A DNA stretch of 64,000 nt from Triticum aestivum (lineage: Eukaryota; Streptophyta; Magnoliopsida; Poales; Poaceae): positions 203,998,113-204,062,112 of the forward strand of contig NC_057810.1 of the NCBI RefSeq assembly GCF_018294505.1, given 5' to 3'. A model generated the notes under the pieces. The model made no database searches. It saw nothing but the letters and a program-made list of their open reading frames with translations, and was not told where the DNA came from. The stretch's first letter is position 1. Every line of letters begins with the position of its first letter. Positions 22,614-34,825 of the stretch are shown here, piece after piece. Position numbers and translations under genes: made by a program.

Positions 22614-24645
22614 ACCAAGAGACTTTGCATCTGACGCTTCAGCCAGTAGTGATGCTTGTCGTGCTTTTGATGCAAGGCAACGAGAAGCTCTCGGCCATTG
22701 AGAACACGAGAACACTTTCGAGGCCTTTGAGCGATTGTGCTTTCAGTGGCTTATGTTTGGGCACGATGAGGTGCACGTGTATTGCCAGCCAAAGGACAAA
22801 CATGAATGGCAGCCAGAACTCCTTCAATAGGCTGAGTGAAGCTTTGATGATCGGCGTTGTGAAGACAAACATGCTCCTTGGCTAGTTCTGGGTAGATGGC
22901 TTTGGCAGACATATCAACCTCTGGCAAGAATATCAAATGGTTGCATGCAGACGGCTGATAATTGACAGTAGAATGAAGCTTGATAAGGTGCATAACCCAT
23001 GGACCGTAGAACTTCAGACCAAAGATATCAGAGCCAGATGCAGCCAATTGCCTGATGAAGAAGTCTTGGGCATTGAAGTTGATACCATTGAAGATATAGA
23101 AAACCAATGTCTTGATTGCTCCTTCAAGCTTTGCTGAAGAGGAATGCCCCTTGATAGGCCATAGAGTTCACCTGATGATATGATAAGTTGTGCGGGGCAG
23201 ATACTCTAGGTCTTCAACAAAGAATTCCTTGGGATATTCAGCATCGCAAGGCAGTGGCTTCATCATGCTCAGCATTTGGCTCATGGTGGGCTCTGGCTTC
23301 TGGAAGATGCTCTCCAATGCATTATGGTGAAGTTGACAACCAGGTTCAAAGAGTTCACCTGGAGTGGGCAGGCCTGTGAGTTCAATGATATCAAGAGCTT
23401 TGGCTTCATGATGTACATTGCCTGTCATCCACTCAAGGACCCATGTCTTCGGATCCCTGTTGTAGCCGCGAATGTGGAGGGTGGCATAGAATTGTAGTAG
23501 AAGCTCGTCGTTCCAGTGCTCTTTATCAGTCACAAATTATAGCAAGCCAGCATCTCGGAAACAATCAAGAGCTTCTTCTAAGCATGGCAACCCAACAATT
23601 GCTTCGCAGTCTAGACACATATGGGAAAAAAATGCACCCTTGATCATAGAGAACACAAGAGTAATAGCTGTGTTGCTGATAGCTCCAAAATCGATCAGAT
23701 GAAATTCTTGGCCTTGAGTAGGGGTTCTTAGCACTGTCGAAGAAGGTGTTGTGTGCTTTGAAGCCATTTGCATTAAACGATCCTAGGGAAGTTGTTGTAC
23801 CTGGAAACCTTGGCAATCTTGGCTTTGGCTTCTGGACCGGAGGCCTGTGCTCCACATGATAATCAAATTGTGGTCCTGCAGCAGGTGGAGGAACCAGAAT
23901 AGGCCATTGAACAGTGACAAGCTCGCCTTGATAAACTGCTTGCTCAATGGTGTGAGGCCTTGGCAGTACAGGAGCAGAGGCATCATATTCACTTCAGGCG
24001 CCATATTAGCTTCAGCCATGACAACATCATTGGCTTTAGTACTGGTGTTGGTGGCCGCCTCAGTATTTTCAACCTCCACTTGAGTGGCTGGAGGGTCGGA
24101 CATGTTCTCCTCGAGAACAACTTCTTGGTGCATAGGGGGTGTGGCAACTCATTCTTCTTCTTGACGGGGTTCTTCTTGTTCATCGGCTGATGCAGCCGGA
24201 ATAACTTCAACAATTTTGGCTTCAGACCCTGAGATGTTCACAGTTGGAGTGGCTTCAGGAAACACTTCGCGTGATACTGAGTTGTGGCTCTTCTCCTTCT
24301 GGAACACTCGAGAGGGTGACTTGTGGCCTTGGTCCTTTGCGAAGCCTTCGAAATGCTGGCGACTCCTTTGGAGAGGGAGTTGGCTGGACCACATAGTCGT
24401 CGTCATCAAGCACCGGAGTGGTGACTTGAGGTGGGGGAGTACTTGGCGATGCTTCTTGACGGGGGGAGTCTTGAGGGTGATCAGCCCATGAATCATCCTG
24501 AGCAATTGTCGTCAAAGGACGACCAATGCTGATGAGTTTGCTGTTCGTGAGAACAGGCGACGTTACCATTTGGTGCTCGATCTGAGGAAGAACTTCATCA
24601 TCAGCTACATTGTCTTCATGACCAATGTCTTCAACTGCGGTGGGG

Positions 24646-26222
24646 CGCTACGTCTTGAGCTTGCGTTGATTTTCCTTGAAGAGGAAAGGGTGATGCAGCA
24701 ATAATAGCGTAAGTATTTCCCTCAGTTGTTGAGAACCAAGGTATCAATCCAGTCGGAGGCTCCTCAAAAGTCCCACGCACCTACACAAACAAACAAAGAA
24801 CTCGCAACCAACGCAATAAAGGGGTTGTCAATCCCTTCACGGCCACTTGCGAAAGTGAGATCTGATAGAGATAGTATGATAAGATCAATATATTTTTGGT
24901 ATTTTATAATATAGATGCAAAAAGTAAAGATGCAAATAAAAGTACATTGAAAGCTTATATGATAAAAGATAGACCCGGGGGCCATAGGTTTCACTAGTGG
25001 CTTCTCTTAAGATAGCATAAGTATTATGGTGGGTGAACAAATTACTGTCGAGCAATTGATAGAAAAGCGAATAATTATGAGATTATCTAGGCATGATCAT
25101 GTATATAGGCATCACGTCCGCGACAAATAGACTGACTCCTGCCTGCATCTACTACTATTACTCCACACATCGACCGCTATCCAGCATGCATCTAGAGTAT
25201 TAAGTTCATAAAAACAGAGTAACACATTAAGAAAGTTGACATGATGTAGAGGGATAAACTCAAGCAATATGATATAAACCCCATCTTTTTATCCTCAATG
25301 GCAACAATACAATACGTGCCTTGCAACCCTTTCTGTCACTGGGTAAGGACACCGCAAGATTGAACCCAAAGCTAAGCACTTCTCCCATGGCAAGAAAGAT
25401 CAATCTAGTAGGCCAAACCAAACTGATAATTCGAAGAGACTTGCAAAGATAACTCAATCATACATAAAAGAATTCAGAGAAGATTGAAACATTTCTCATA
25501 GATAAACTTGATCATAAACCCACAATTCATCGGATCTCGACAAACACACCGCAAAAAGAGTTTACATCGAATAGATCTCCACAAGAGAGGGGGAGAACAT
25601 TGTATTGAGATCCAAAAAGAGAGAAGAAGCCATCTAGCTAATAACTATGGACCCGAAGGTCTGTGGTAAACTACTCACAACTCATCGGAAGTGCTACGGT
25701 GTTGATGTAGATGCCCTCCATGGTCGATTCCCCCTCCGGTGGAGCGCCGGCGAAGGCTCCAAGATGGGATCTCACGGATACAGAAGGTTACGGCAGTGGA
25801 AATTGTTTTTCATTGGCTCCCTGGATGTTTTCGGGGTACGTAGGTATATATAGGAGGAATAAGTACGTCAGTGGCCGCTCATGGGGCCCAGGAGAGAGGG
25901 GACGCACCCAGGAGGGGTGGGCGCGCCCTCCTATCTCCTGGCCGCCTCGTTTGCTTCTTGACTTGCACTCCAAGTTCTCCGGATCACTTTCGTTCCAAAA
26001 ATCACGCTCCTGAAGGTTTCATTCCGTTTGGACTCCGTTTGATATTCCTTTTCCTCGAAATACTGAAATAGGCAAAAAAACAGCAATACGGGCTGGGCCT
26101 CCGGTTAGTAGGTTAGTCCCAAAAACGATATAAATGTGTAAAATAAAGCCCATAAACATCCAAAAGGGGTAATATAATAGCATGGAACAATAAAAAATTA
26201 TAGATACGTTGGAGACGTATCA
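24646..26222 (-). repeat. Element B 3' LTR, 1577 bp
   Basis: CGCTACGTC...GAGACGTATCA on plus, paired with 31432-33009. TATATATAC on minus at about 25846-25854. The polypurine tract AAGCTTGGGGATGCT follows at 26223-26237 (minus). Confidence 0.93.
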
Positions 26223-26237
26223 AGCATCCCCAAGCTT
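26223..26237 (-). other. Element B polypurine tract
   Basis: AAGCTTGGGGATGCT on minus immediately next to the 3' LTR. The core AAGCTTGGGGAT recurs at 28397-28409 and 28450-28462 in the same element. Confidence 0.75.
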
Positions 26238-27276
26238 AATTCCTGCTCGTCCTCGAGTAGGTAAATGATAAAAACAGAATTTTTGATGTGGAATGCTACC
26301 TAGCATAATCCTCAATGTAATTTTCTTTATTGTGGCATGAATGTTCAGATCCAAATGAGTCAAAATAAAAGTTCGTATTGATAAAAGAAATAGTAACACT
26401 TCAAGCATACTAATCAAAGCAATCATGTCTTCTCAAAATATCATGGCTAAAGAAAGTTTATCCCTACAAAATCATATAGTTAGGCTATGCTTCATTTTCG
26501 TCACACAAAGATGTTCCCAAATTCTACACCCCCGATGACAAGCCAAGCAATTGTTTTGTACTTAAATAATCTCAAACTTTTTCAACCTTCACGCAATACA
26601 TGAGCGTGAGCCATGGATATAGCACTATGGGTGGAATAGAATATGATGATGGGGATTGTGTGGAGAAGACAAAAAAGGAGAAAGTCTCACATTGACGAGG
26701 ATAATCAATGGGCTATGGAGATGCCCATCAATTGATGTCAACATAAGGAGTAGGGATTGCCATGCAACGGATGCACTAGAGCTATAAATGAATGCTCAAC
26801 AAAAGAAAACTAGTGGGTGTGCATCCAACTTGCTTGCTCACGAAGACCTAGGGCATTTGAGGAAGCCCATCGTAGGAATATACAAGCCAAGTTCTATAAT
26901 GAAAAATTCCCAGTAGTATATGAAAGTGACAACATATGAGACTCACTATATGAAAAACATGGTGCTACTTTGAAGCACAATATATGAGACTCACTACATG
27001 AAGAACATGGTGCTACTTTGAAGCACAAGTGTGGAAAAAGAGATAATAACAGTGCCCCCTTTTGTTTATTTTATTTTTATATATATTTTTCTTTTTTCTT
27101 TTTTTCTTCAGCCTTTCCTCTTTTTTTAGCCTTTTCTTTTTCTTTTTGGGCAATGCTCTAATAATGATGATCATCACAGTTTTATTGATTACAACATATG
27201 GATTACAACTCGAAACTCGAACAAGATATGACTCTATATGAATGCCTCTGGTGGTGTACCGGGATGGTGCAATGAA

Positions 27277-27576
27277 TCAAGAGTGACATGTATGAAAAAT
27301 TATGCATGGTGGCTTTGCCACAAATACGATGTCAACTACATGATCATGCAATGGCAATATGACAAAAGTAATGTATGTCATGATGATGATGAACGGAATG
27401 GTGGAAAGTTGCATGGCAATATATCTCGGAATGGCTATGGAAATGCCATAATAGGTAGGTATGGTGGCTGTTTTGAGGAAGATATAAGGAGGTTTATGTG
27501 TGATAGAGCGTATCGTATCACGGGGTTTAGATGCACCGGCGAAGTTTGCACCAACTCTCAAGGTGAGAAAGGGCAA
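27277..27576 (-). CDS. Short conserved sense ORF in element B
   Basis: Open for 99 codons in element orientation; no ATG at its start (first codon TTG), so it may be an exon or a chance frame. It contains 'GANFAGASKP', 'THKPPYIFLKTATIPTYYG' and a hydrophobic stretch 'ILPLHDHVVDIVFVA'. Element C has the same frame open at 63451-63747 with a one-codon indel and about ten substitutions. The opposite strand also has a 125-codon ATG-initiated, Cys-rich frame here (27238-27615), but that one is interrupted by a stop in element C. It lies about 1 kb upstream of the 3' LTR, where Athila-lineage relatives may carry an env-like ORF. Function unknown. Confidence 0.35.
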   Translation of the reverse strand: MPFLTLRVGANFAGASKPRDTIRSITHKPPYIFLKTATIPTYYGISIAIPRYIAMQLSTIPFIIIMTYITFVILPLHDHVVDIVFVAKPPCIIFHTCHS

Positions 27577-27615
27577 TGCACGGTACCGAAGAGGCTAGCA
27601 ATGATGGAAAGGTAA

Positions 27616-29094
27616 AAGTGTGTATAACCCATGGACTCAACATTAGTCAAAAGAACTCATATACTTATTGCAAAAATTTAGAAGTCATCAAAAACCAAGT
27701 ACAACGCGCATGCTCCTACAGGGATAGATTGGTAGGAAAAGACCATCGCTCATCCCCGACCGCCTCTCATAAGGATGCACAAGCCAGGTACACTTCATGT
27801 TTCAAATTTGTTACACAACTTTAACCATACGTGCATGCTATGGGACTTGCTAACTTCAACACAAGCCTTCTTTAAATTCATAATCACCCAACTAGCATGA
27901 CTTTAATATCACTACCTCCATATCTCAAAACAATTATCAAGTATCAAATTGATCATAGCATCCAATTCACTTCCTATGATAGTTTTTATTATACCCAACT
28001 TGGATGCCTACCATTCTAGGACCAATTTTATAACCATAGAAAATACCATGCTGTTCTAAAAGGCTCTCAAAATAATATAAGTGAAGCATGAGAGACTAGC
28101 AATTTCTGCAAAATTAAGCCACCACCGTGCTCTAAAAGATATAAGGGAAGCACTAGAGCAAAAACTATCAAGCTCAAAAGATATAAGTGAAGCACATAGA
28201 GTATTCTAATAAATTTAAATCAAGTAGGCTTCTCCCAAAAGGTTTGTACAGCAAGGATGATTGTGGAAAACTAAAAAGCAAAGACTAATATAATACACGA
28301 CGCTCCAAGCAAAACACATATCATGTGGTAAATAAAAATATAGCTCCAAGTAAAGTTACCAATGAACGAAGACGAAAGAGGGATGCCTTCCCGGGGAATC
28401 CCCAAGCTTAGGATTTTGGATATTCTTGAATATCTTGGGGTGCCATGGGCATCCCCAAGCTTAGGCTTTTGCCACTCCTTATTCCATAGTCTATCAAATC
28501 TTTACCCAAAACTTGAAAACTTCACAACACAAAACTCAACATGAAATCTTATAAGCTCCGTTAGTGAAAGAAAACAAAACCACCACATAAGGTACTGTAA
28601 TGAACTCATTATTTATTTATTTTGGTGTTAAACCTACTGTATTCCAACTTCTCTATGGTTTATAAACTATTTTACTAGCCATAGATGCATCAAAATAAGC
28701 AAACAACACATGAAAAACAGAATCTGTCAAAAACAGAACAGTCTGTAGAAATCTGTAACTAACGTCAACTTCTGGAACTCTAAAAATCCTACCCAAATAG
28801 GAAGTCCTGGACAATTTGTCTATTGATCAGAAGAAAAACGAATCAACGCAAAAGAATGTTCCTCTGATTTAGAAAAACTAATTTCGTGCGTGCAAAGTTT
28901 CTGTTTTTCAGCAGAATCAAATCAACTATCACCATAGGTTATCCTATAGGTTCTACTTGGCACAAACACTAATTAAAACATAAAAACACATATAAACAGA
29001 AGGTAGATGCAAAATTTATTACTAAACAGAAACAAAAACAAAAAACACAAATAAAATTGGGTTGCCTCCCAACTAGCGCTGTCGTTTAACGCCC
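27616..29094 (-). other. Non-coding internal region of element B
   Basis: AT-rich, no supported gene. It contains two internal copies of the polypurine-tract core. It is nearly the inverted equivalent of about 61545-63450 in element C, minus the MITE found there. Confidence 0.6.
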
Positions 29095-29604
29095 CTAGCT
29101 AGGCATACAAGCGAAGATAGATCTAAGTAGTGCCATCTTGGCACTCAATTCATAAGTAGCCCGCATGATAGATTCATAAGGTAATTTGACTTTCTTTCTT
29201 GGAAAGTGCTCCATGCCTTTCTTTAATGGAAATTGGAATCTAATATTCCCTTCCTTCATATCAATAATCGCGCCAATCGTTCTAAGGAAAGGTCTACCAA
29301 GAATAATAGGGCAAGAAAGATTGCAATCAATATCAAGAACGATAAAATCTATGGGCACCAAATTTCTATTTGCAACAATGAGAACATCATTGATCCTTCC
29401 CATTGTCTTTTTAATGGTGGAATCCGCAAGGTGCAAATTTAAAGAGCAATCATCAAGATCATGGAAACCTAGAATATCACATAAAGTTTTCGGAATCGTG
29501 GAAACACTAGCACCCAAATCACATAAAGCAAAACACTCATGATCTTTAATTTTAATTTTTATAGTAGGTTCCCACTCATCATTAAGTTTTCTAGGTATAG
29601 AAAC
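29095..29604 (-). pseudogene. Aspartic protease of element B
   Basis: In frame with gag but separated from it by TAA at 29605-29607. It contains the active-site motif 'CDLGASVSTIP' (D-L-G-A), then 'LADSTIKK', 'VDFIVLDID'-like 'PIDFIVLDIDC' and 'CPIILGRPFLRTIGAIID', a complete retropepsin fold signature. It ends 'FACMPS' at the point where elements B and C become homologous ('GCACTACTTAGATCTATC'). No reverse transcriptase follows. Confidence 0.8.
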
Positions 29605-31203
29605 TTACAAATTAAGTTTTTCATCATAAGATTGCATCAAGGCATCAACGATATGTTTGGTAAAAGCTTTATTTTGACTATAAGCATGAGGAGGATTAAC
29701 AACGGATTGCAACAAGGAAATACAACCTTCTAAAGAAAAATTATCATAATCAAACTCCTTGAAATCCGAGATAGTGGGTTCAATGCTATTTAAAGTCATG
29801 ACCTCTCCAATCCCACTTTTGCCAAATTTAGCATCAAGATCTAAAAACTCCGAATTCTTGGTACGCCTTCTAACTAAAGTTGACTCATCTCCAGTTCCAT
29901 TATTATCAAGATTCATATTGTAAAACAAAGATCTAATAGGGTACACATCAATAACTTTAAGATCTTCATCATTATTTTCAAGGAAACTAGAAGAACACGC
30001 CTTTACAAAGCAATCTTTCTTAGCACGCAATCTAGCGGTTCTTTCCTTGCACTCATCAATGGAAATTCTCATGGCTTTGAGAGACTCATTGATATCATGC
30101 TTAGGAGGATGAGATCTAAGTTTAAGAGAATCAACATCAAGCGACAGTCTATCAACGTTCCTAGCCAAATCATCAACTTTGAGCAATTTTTCTTCAAGCA
30201 AAGCATTAAAATTCTTTTGAGAAATCATAAATTCTTTAACACTATTCTCAAAATCAGAGGGCATCTTATTAAAATTACCATAAGAATTATTGTAGGAATT
30301 TCCATAATTATAAGAGGAATTACTAGGGAACGGTCTAGAATTAAAGTTTCCTCTATAAGCATTGTTTCCAAAACTATTCCTACCAACAAAATTCACATCC
30401 ATAGATTCATTATTATTCTCAATCAAAGTAGACAAAGGCATATCATTGGGATCAAGAGGAGTATTTTTAGTAGCAAACAACTTCATAAGTTCATCCATCT
30501 TTCCACTCAAAACATTGATTTCTTCTATAGCATGCACTTTTTTACTAGAAGATCTTTCGGTGTGCCATTGAGAATAATTAGCCATAATATTATCAAGAAG
30601 TTTTGTAGCATCTCCTAACGTGATTTCCATAAACGTGCCTCCCGCGGCCGAATCTAAAAGATTTCTAGAAGCAAAGTTCAAACCGGCATAAAATTTTTGT
30701 ATGATCATCCATAAATTCAAACCATGAGTAGGGCAATTGTGAATCATCAATTTCATTCTTTCCCAAGATTGGGAAACATGCTCATGATCAAGTTGTTTAA
30801 AATTCATAATATCGTTCCTAAGAGTGATAATCTTAGCGGGAGGAAAATACTTAGAGATAAAAGCATCTTTGCACTTGTTCCAAGAATCAATACTATTTTT
30901 AGGCAAAGACGGAAACCAAACTTTAGCACGATCTCTAAGTGAAAACGGAAATAACTTCAATTTAACAATATCATTATCTGTATCTTTCTTCTTTTGCATA
31001 TCACACAAATCAACAAAGTTGTTTAGATGAGTAGCGGCATCTTCACTAGGAAGGCCGGCGAATTGATCTTTCATAACAAGATTCAGCAAAGCAGTATTGA
31101 TTTCACAAGACTCAACATCATTAAGAGGAGCAATCGGAGTACTAAGGAAATCATCATTATTGATATTGGAGAAATCACACAATTTGGTATTATCTTGCGC
31201 CAT
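29605..31203 (-). CDS. gag: gag of Sabrina-like element B (532 aa)
   Basis: ATG at 31201-31203 ('MAQDNTKLCDF'). The frame is open further upstream into the LTR without an ATG; that extension is not coding. The retrotransposon gag domain spans about residues 60-230: 'GLPSEDAATHLNNFVDLCD', 'LFPFSLRDRAKVWFPSLP', 'FISKYFPPAKI', 'ESWERMKLM'-like 'QSWERMKLMIHNCPTHG'. It is followed by an Asn/Gly/Tyr-rich segment ('NNAYRGNFNSRPFPSN') and a coiled-coil-like part ('LEEKLLKVDDLARNVDRL'). No zinc knuckle is visible, as in Athila-type gag. It is uninterrupted for its full length, the best preserved retroelement frame in the window, though pol is absent. It could serve a particle supplied in trans. Confidence 0.85.
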   Translation of the reverse strand: MAQDNTKLCDFSNINNDDFLSTPIAPLNDVESCEINTALLNLVMKDQFAGLPSEDAATHLNNFVDLCDMQKKKDTDNDIVKLKLFPFSLRDRAKVWFPSLPKNSIDSWNKCKDAFISKYFPPAKIITLRNDIMNFKQLDHEHVSQSWERMKLMIHNCPTHGLNLWMIIQKFYAGLNFASRNLLDSAAGGTFMEITLGDATKLLDNIMANYSQWHTERSSSKKVHAIEEINVLSGKMDELMKLFATKNTPLDPNDMPLSTLIENNNESMDVNFVGRNSFGNNAYRGNFNSRPFPSNSSYNYGNSYNNSYGNFNKMPSDFENSVKEFMISQKNFNALLEEKLLKVDDLARNVDRLSLDVDSLKLRSHPPKHDINESLKAMRISIDECKERTARLRAKKDCFVKACSSSFLENNDEDLKVIDVYPIRSLFYNMNLDNNGTGDESTLVRRRTKNSEFLDLDAKFGKSGIGEVMTLNSIEPTISDFKEFDYDNFSLEGCISLLQSVVNPPHAYSQNKAFTKHIVDALMQSYDEKLNL

Positions 31204-31402
31204 GGCAACAAGTAATCCAACACACAAGCAAACAGAAAAAGGGCAAGCGAAAAAGAGAGGTGAAGATTGGGAAAGAGAGGGCGAATAAAACGGCAAGGGT
31301 GAAGTGGGGAGAGGAAAACAAGAGGCAAATGGCAAATAATGTAAATGCGAGGGAGATGAGTTTGTGATGGGTACTTGGTATGTCTTGACTTGAGCGAAGA
31401 CC

Positions 31403-31420
31403 TCCCCGGCAATGGCGCCA
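31403..31420 (-). other. Primer binding site of element B (tRNA-Asp type)
   Basis: TGGCGCCATTGCCGGGGA on minus, 11 bases after the LTR. The same site with one difference is at 48988-49005 (D) and 60509-60526 (C). Confidence 0.85.
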
Positions 31421-31431
31421 GAAATCCTTCT

Positions 31432-33009
31432 TGCTACGTCTTGAGCTTGTGTTGGATTTCCTTGAAGAGGAAAGGGTGATGCAGCAATAGTAGCGTAAGT
31501 ATTTCCCTCAGTTTTTGAGAACCAAGGTATCAATCCAATAGGAGGATCCTCAAAAGTCCCACGCACCTACACAAACAAACAAAGAACTCGCAACGAACGC
31601 AATAAAGGGGTTGTCAATCCCTTCACGGCCACTTGCAAAAGTGAGATCTGATAGAGATAGTATGATAAGATAAATATATTTTTGGTATTTTATAATATAG
31701 ATGCAAAAAGTAAAGATGCAAATAAAAGTAGATTGAAAGCTTATATGATAAAAGATAGACTCGGGGGCCATAGGTTTCACTAGTGGCTTCTCTCAAGATA
31801 GCATAAGTATTACGGTGGGTGAACAAATTACTGTCGAGCAATTGATAGAAAAGCGAATAATTATGAGATTATCTAGGCATGATCATGTATATAGGCATCA
31901 CGTCCGCGACAAGTAGACCGACTCCTACCTGCATCTACTACTATTACTCCACACATCGACCGCTATCCAACATGCATCTAGAGTATTAAGTTCATAAGAA
32001 CAGAGTAACGCATTAAGAAAGATGACATGATGTAGAGGGATAAACTCAAGCAATATGATATAAACTCCATCTTTTTATCCTCGATGGCAACAATACAATA
32101 CGTGCCTTGCAACCCTTTCTGTCACTGGGTAAGGACACCGCAAGATTGAACCCAAAGCCAAGCACTTCTCCCATGGCAAGAAAGATCAATCTAGTAGGCC
32201 AAACCAAACTGATAATTCAAAGAGACTTGCAAAGATAACTCAATCATACATAAAAGAATTCAGAGAAGATTCAAATATTTCTCATAGATAAACTTGATCA
32301 TAAACCCACAATTCATCGAATCTCGACAAACACACCGCAAAAAGAGTTTACATCAAATAGATCTCCACAAGAGAGGGGGAGAACATTGTATTGAGATCCA
32401 AAAAGAGAGAAGAAGCCATCTAGCTAATAACTATGGACCCGAAGGTCTGTGGTAAACTACTCACACAACTCATCAGAAGGGCTATGGTGTTGATTTAGAA
32501 GCCCTCTGTGGTTGATCCCCCCTCCGACGGAGCACCGGTGAAGGCTCCAAGATGGGATCTCGCGGATACAAAAGGTTACGGCGGTGGAAATTGTTTTTCG
32601 TTGGCTCCATGGATGTTTTCAGGGTACGTAGGTATATATAGGAGGAAGAAGTACGTCGGTGGCCGCTCGTGGGGCCCAGGAGACAGGGGGCGTGCCCAGG
32701 AGGGGTGGGCGCGCCCTCCTATCTCCTGGCCGCCTCGTTTGCTTCTTGACTTGCACTCCAAGTTCTCCGGATCACGTTCGTTCCAAAAATCATGCTCCCG
32801 AAGGTTTCATTCCGTTTGGACTCCGTTTGATATTCCTTTTCTTCGAAATACTGAAATAGGCAAAAAACAGCAATACGGGCTGGGCCTCTGGTTAGTAGGT
32901 TAGTCCCAAAAATGATATAAATGTGTAAAATAAAGCCCATAAACATCCAAAAGGGGTAATATAATAGCATGGAACAATCAAAAATTATATATACGTTGGA
33001 GACGTATCA
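31432..33009 (-). repeat. Element B 5' LTR, 1578 bp
   Basis: TGCTACGTC...GAGACGTATCA, followed by target duplication TGGGG. It shares most of its length with the LTRs of elements C and D in inverted orientation. Confidence 0.93.
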
Positions 33010-33195
33010 TGGGGTCAACAGCTGGAACTTCTTCAGCTTCAGGAGCCTCTGTGGAAGCAGGCTCATGAACTATCAACTGACGCTCTTGGTGTTCTGACGC
33101 AGGACGAGCAACATAAATTGGCTCGACGAAAAGGGGCTCTGTAGAAGCAACCCAATTTTTCTTCTTGGTTTTTCTCTTCTTGGTTGGTGGAGCAT

Positions 33196-34825
33196 TGATG
33201 TCTACTACACAACCTTCTTCTTGTAGATGTTGTTGGGCCTGCAAGTGCATAGGTTTGTAGGACAGTAGCAAATTTCCCTCTGGATGACCTAAGGTTTATC
33301 AATCCGTAGGAGGCGTAGGATGAAGTTGGTCTCTCTCAAACAACCCTGCAACCAAATAACAAAAAGTCTCTTGTGTCCCCAACACACCCAATAGAATGGC
33401 AAATTGTATAGGTGCACTAGTTCGGCGAAGAGATGGTGATACAAGTGCAATATGGATAGTAGATAAATGTATTTGTAATCTGAAATTATAAAAACAGCAA
33501 GGTAACTAATGATAAAAGTGAGCGTAAACGGTATTGCAATGACAGGAAACAAGGCCTAGGGTTCATACTTTCGCGAGTGCAAGTTCTCTCAACAATAATA
33601 ACATAGATAGATCATATAACAAGCCCTCAACATGCAACAAAGAGTCACTCCAAAGCCACTAATAGCGGAGAACAAACGTAGAGATTATGGTAGGGTATGA
33701 AACCACCTCAAAGTTATTCTTTCGGATCAATCTATAAAAGAGTTCGTACTAGAATAACACCTTAAGACACAAATCAACCAAAACCCTAATGTCACCTAGA
33801 TACTCCATTGTCACCTCAAGTATCCGTGGGCATGATTATACGATATGCATCACACAATCTCAGATTCATCCAACCAACATAAAAGTACTTCAAAGAGTGC
33901 CCCAAAGTTTCTATCGTAGAGTCAAGAACGTGTGCCAACCCCTATGCATAGGTTCCCAATGTCAGGAAACCCGCAAGTTGATCACCAAAACATACATCAA
34001 GTGGCACATGATATCCCATTATCACCAGAGATAATCATGGCAAGACATACATCAAGTGTTCTCATAAAAGACTCAATCCGATAAGATAACTTCAAAGGGG
34101 AAACTCAATTCATCACAAGAGAGTAGAGGGGGAGAAACATCATAAGATCCAACTACAATAGCAAAGCTCGGGATACATCAAGATCGTGCCATAGAGGGAA
34201 CACGAGAGAGAACACGAGAGAGAGAGAGATCAAACACATAGCTACTGGTACATACCCTCAGCCCCGAGGGTGAACTACTCCCTCCTTGTCATGGATAGCG
34301 CTGGGATGATGAAGATGGCCACCGGTGATGGGTTCCGCCTTCGGTAAACGGGCTCCCGAGAGATTTTTGGTGGCTACAGAGGCTTACGGCGGTGGAACTC
34401 CCGATCTATCTTCTGTTCTGAAAGTTTTAGGGTACACGAGTATATATGGGTGCAGGGGGTACGTCGAAGGAGCTACGGAGGCCCCACGAGGCAGGGGGCG
34501 CGCCCGGGGGGGTGGAGGGGGAGGCGCACCCCCACCCTCGTGGGAAGCCCGTATCTCCCCTGACATGCACTCCAAGTTCCCTGGGTTGCTTTCCTTCCAA
34601 AAATAACTTCTCCAGTTGATTTCGTTCCATTTTGACTCCGTCTGATATTCCTTTTCCTCGAAACACTGAAATAGGCATAAAACAACAAATCTGGGCTGGG
34701 CCTCCGGTTAATAGGTTAGTCCCAAAAATAATATAAAAGTGGATAATAAATCCCAATATTGCCTAAAACAGTAGATAAAGTAGCATGGATCAATCGAAAA
34801 TTATAGATATGTTGGAGACGTATCA
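33196..34825 (-). mobile_element. Solo LTR of a related gypsy family (1630 bp)
   Basis: Begins TGATGTCTACTAC and ends GAGACGTATCA on plus, flanked by AGCAT at 33191-33195 and 34826-34830. There is no internal sequence, so this is the product of LTR-LTR recombination. Orientation is from the TATATATAC box on minus (about 34440). It splits the Sirevirus accessory gene between '...TTDDA' and 'PPTKKRK'. The 33015-33190 piece between it and element B is accessory-gene coding sequence. Confidence 0.95.

Larger units (their letters stand above)
24646..33009 (-). mobile_element. Sabrina-like gypsy element B, non-autonomous (8364 bp)
   Basis: LTRs 24646-26222 and 31432-33009, target duplication TGGGG (24641-24645, 33010-33014). 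The first base of the left LTR is C instead of T. Primer site for tRNA-Asp type at 31403-31420. It encodes gag and protease on minus, then about 2.8 kb of mostly non-coding sequence; reverse transcriptase and integrase are absent. About 15 differences were counted by eye in the first 390 aligned bases of the LTRs. It interrupts the Sirevirus accessory gene. Confidence 0.93.

Noticed and set aside
31204..31566. N-terminal extension of element B gag into the LTR
   Set aside because: It has no ATG, crosses the primer binding site and LTR boundary, and is therefore untranslated leader.
34427..34756. ORFs in the GC-rich part of gypsy LTRs (also near 25711, 32508, 47658, 59179)
   Set aside because: All fall at the same place in related LTRs around the TATA box and have no conserved start or domain.
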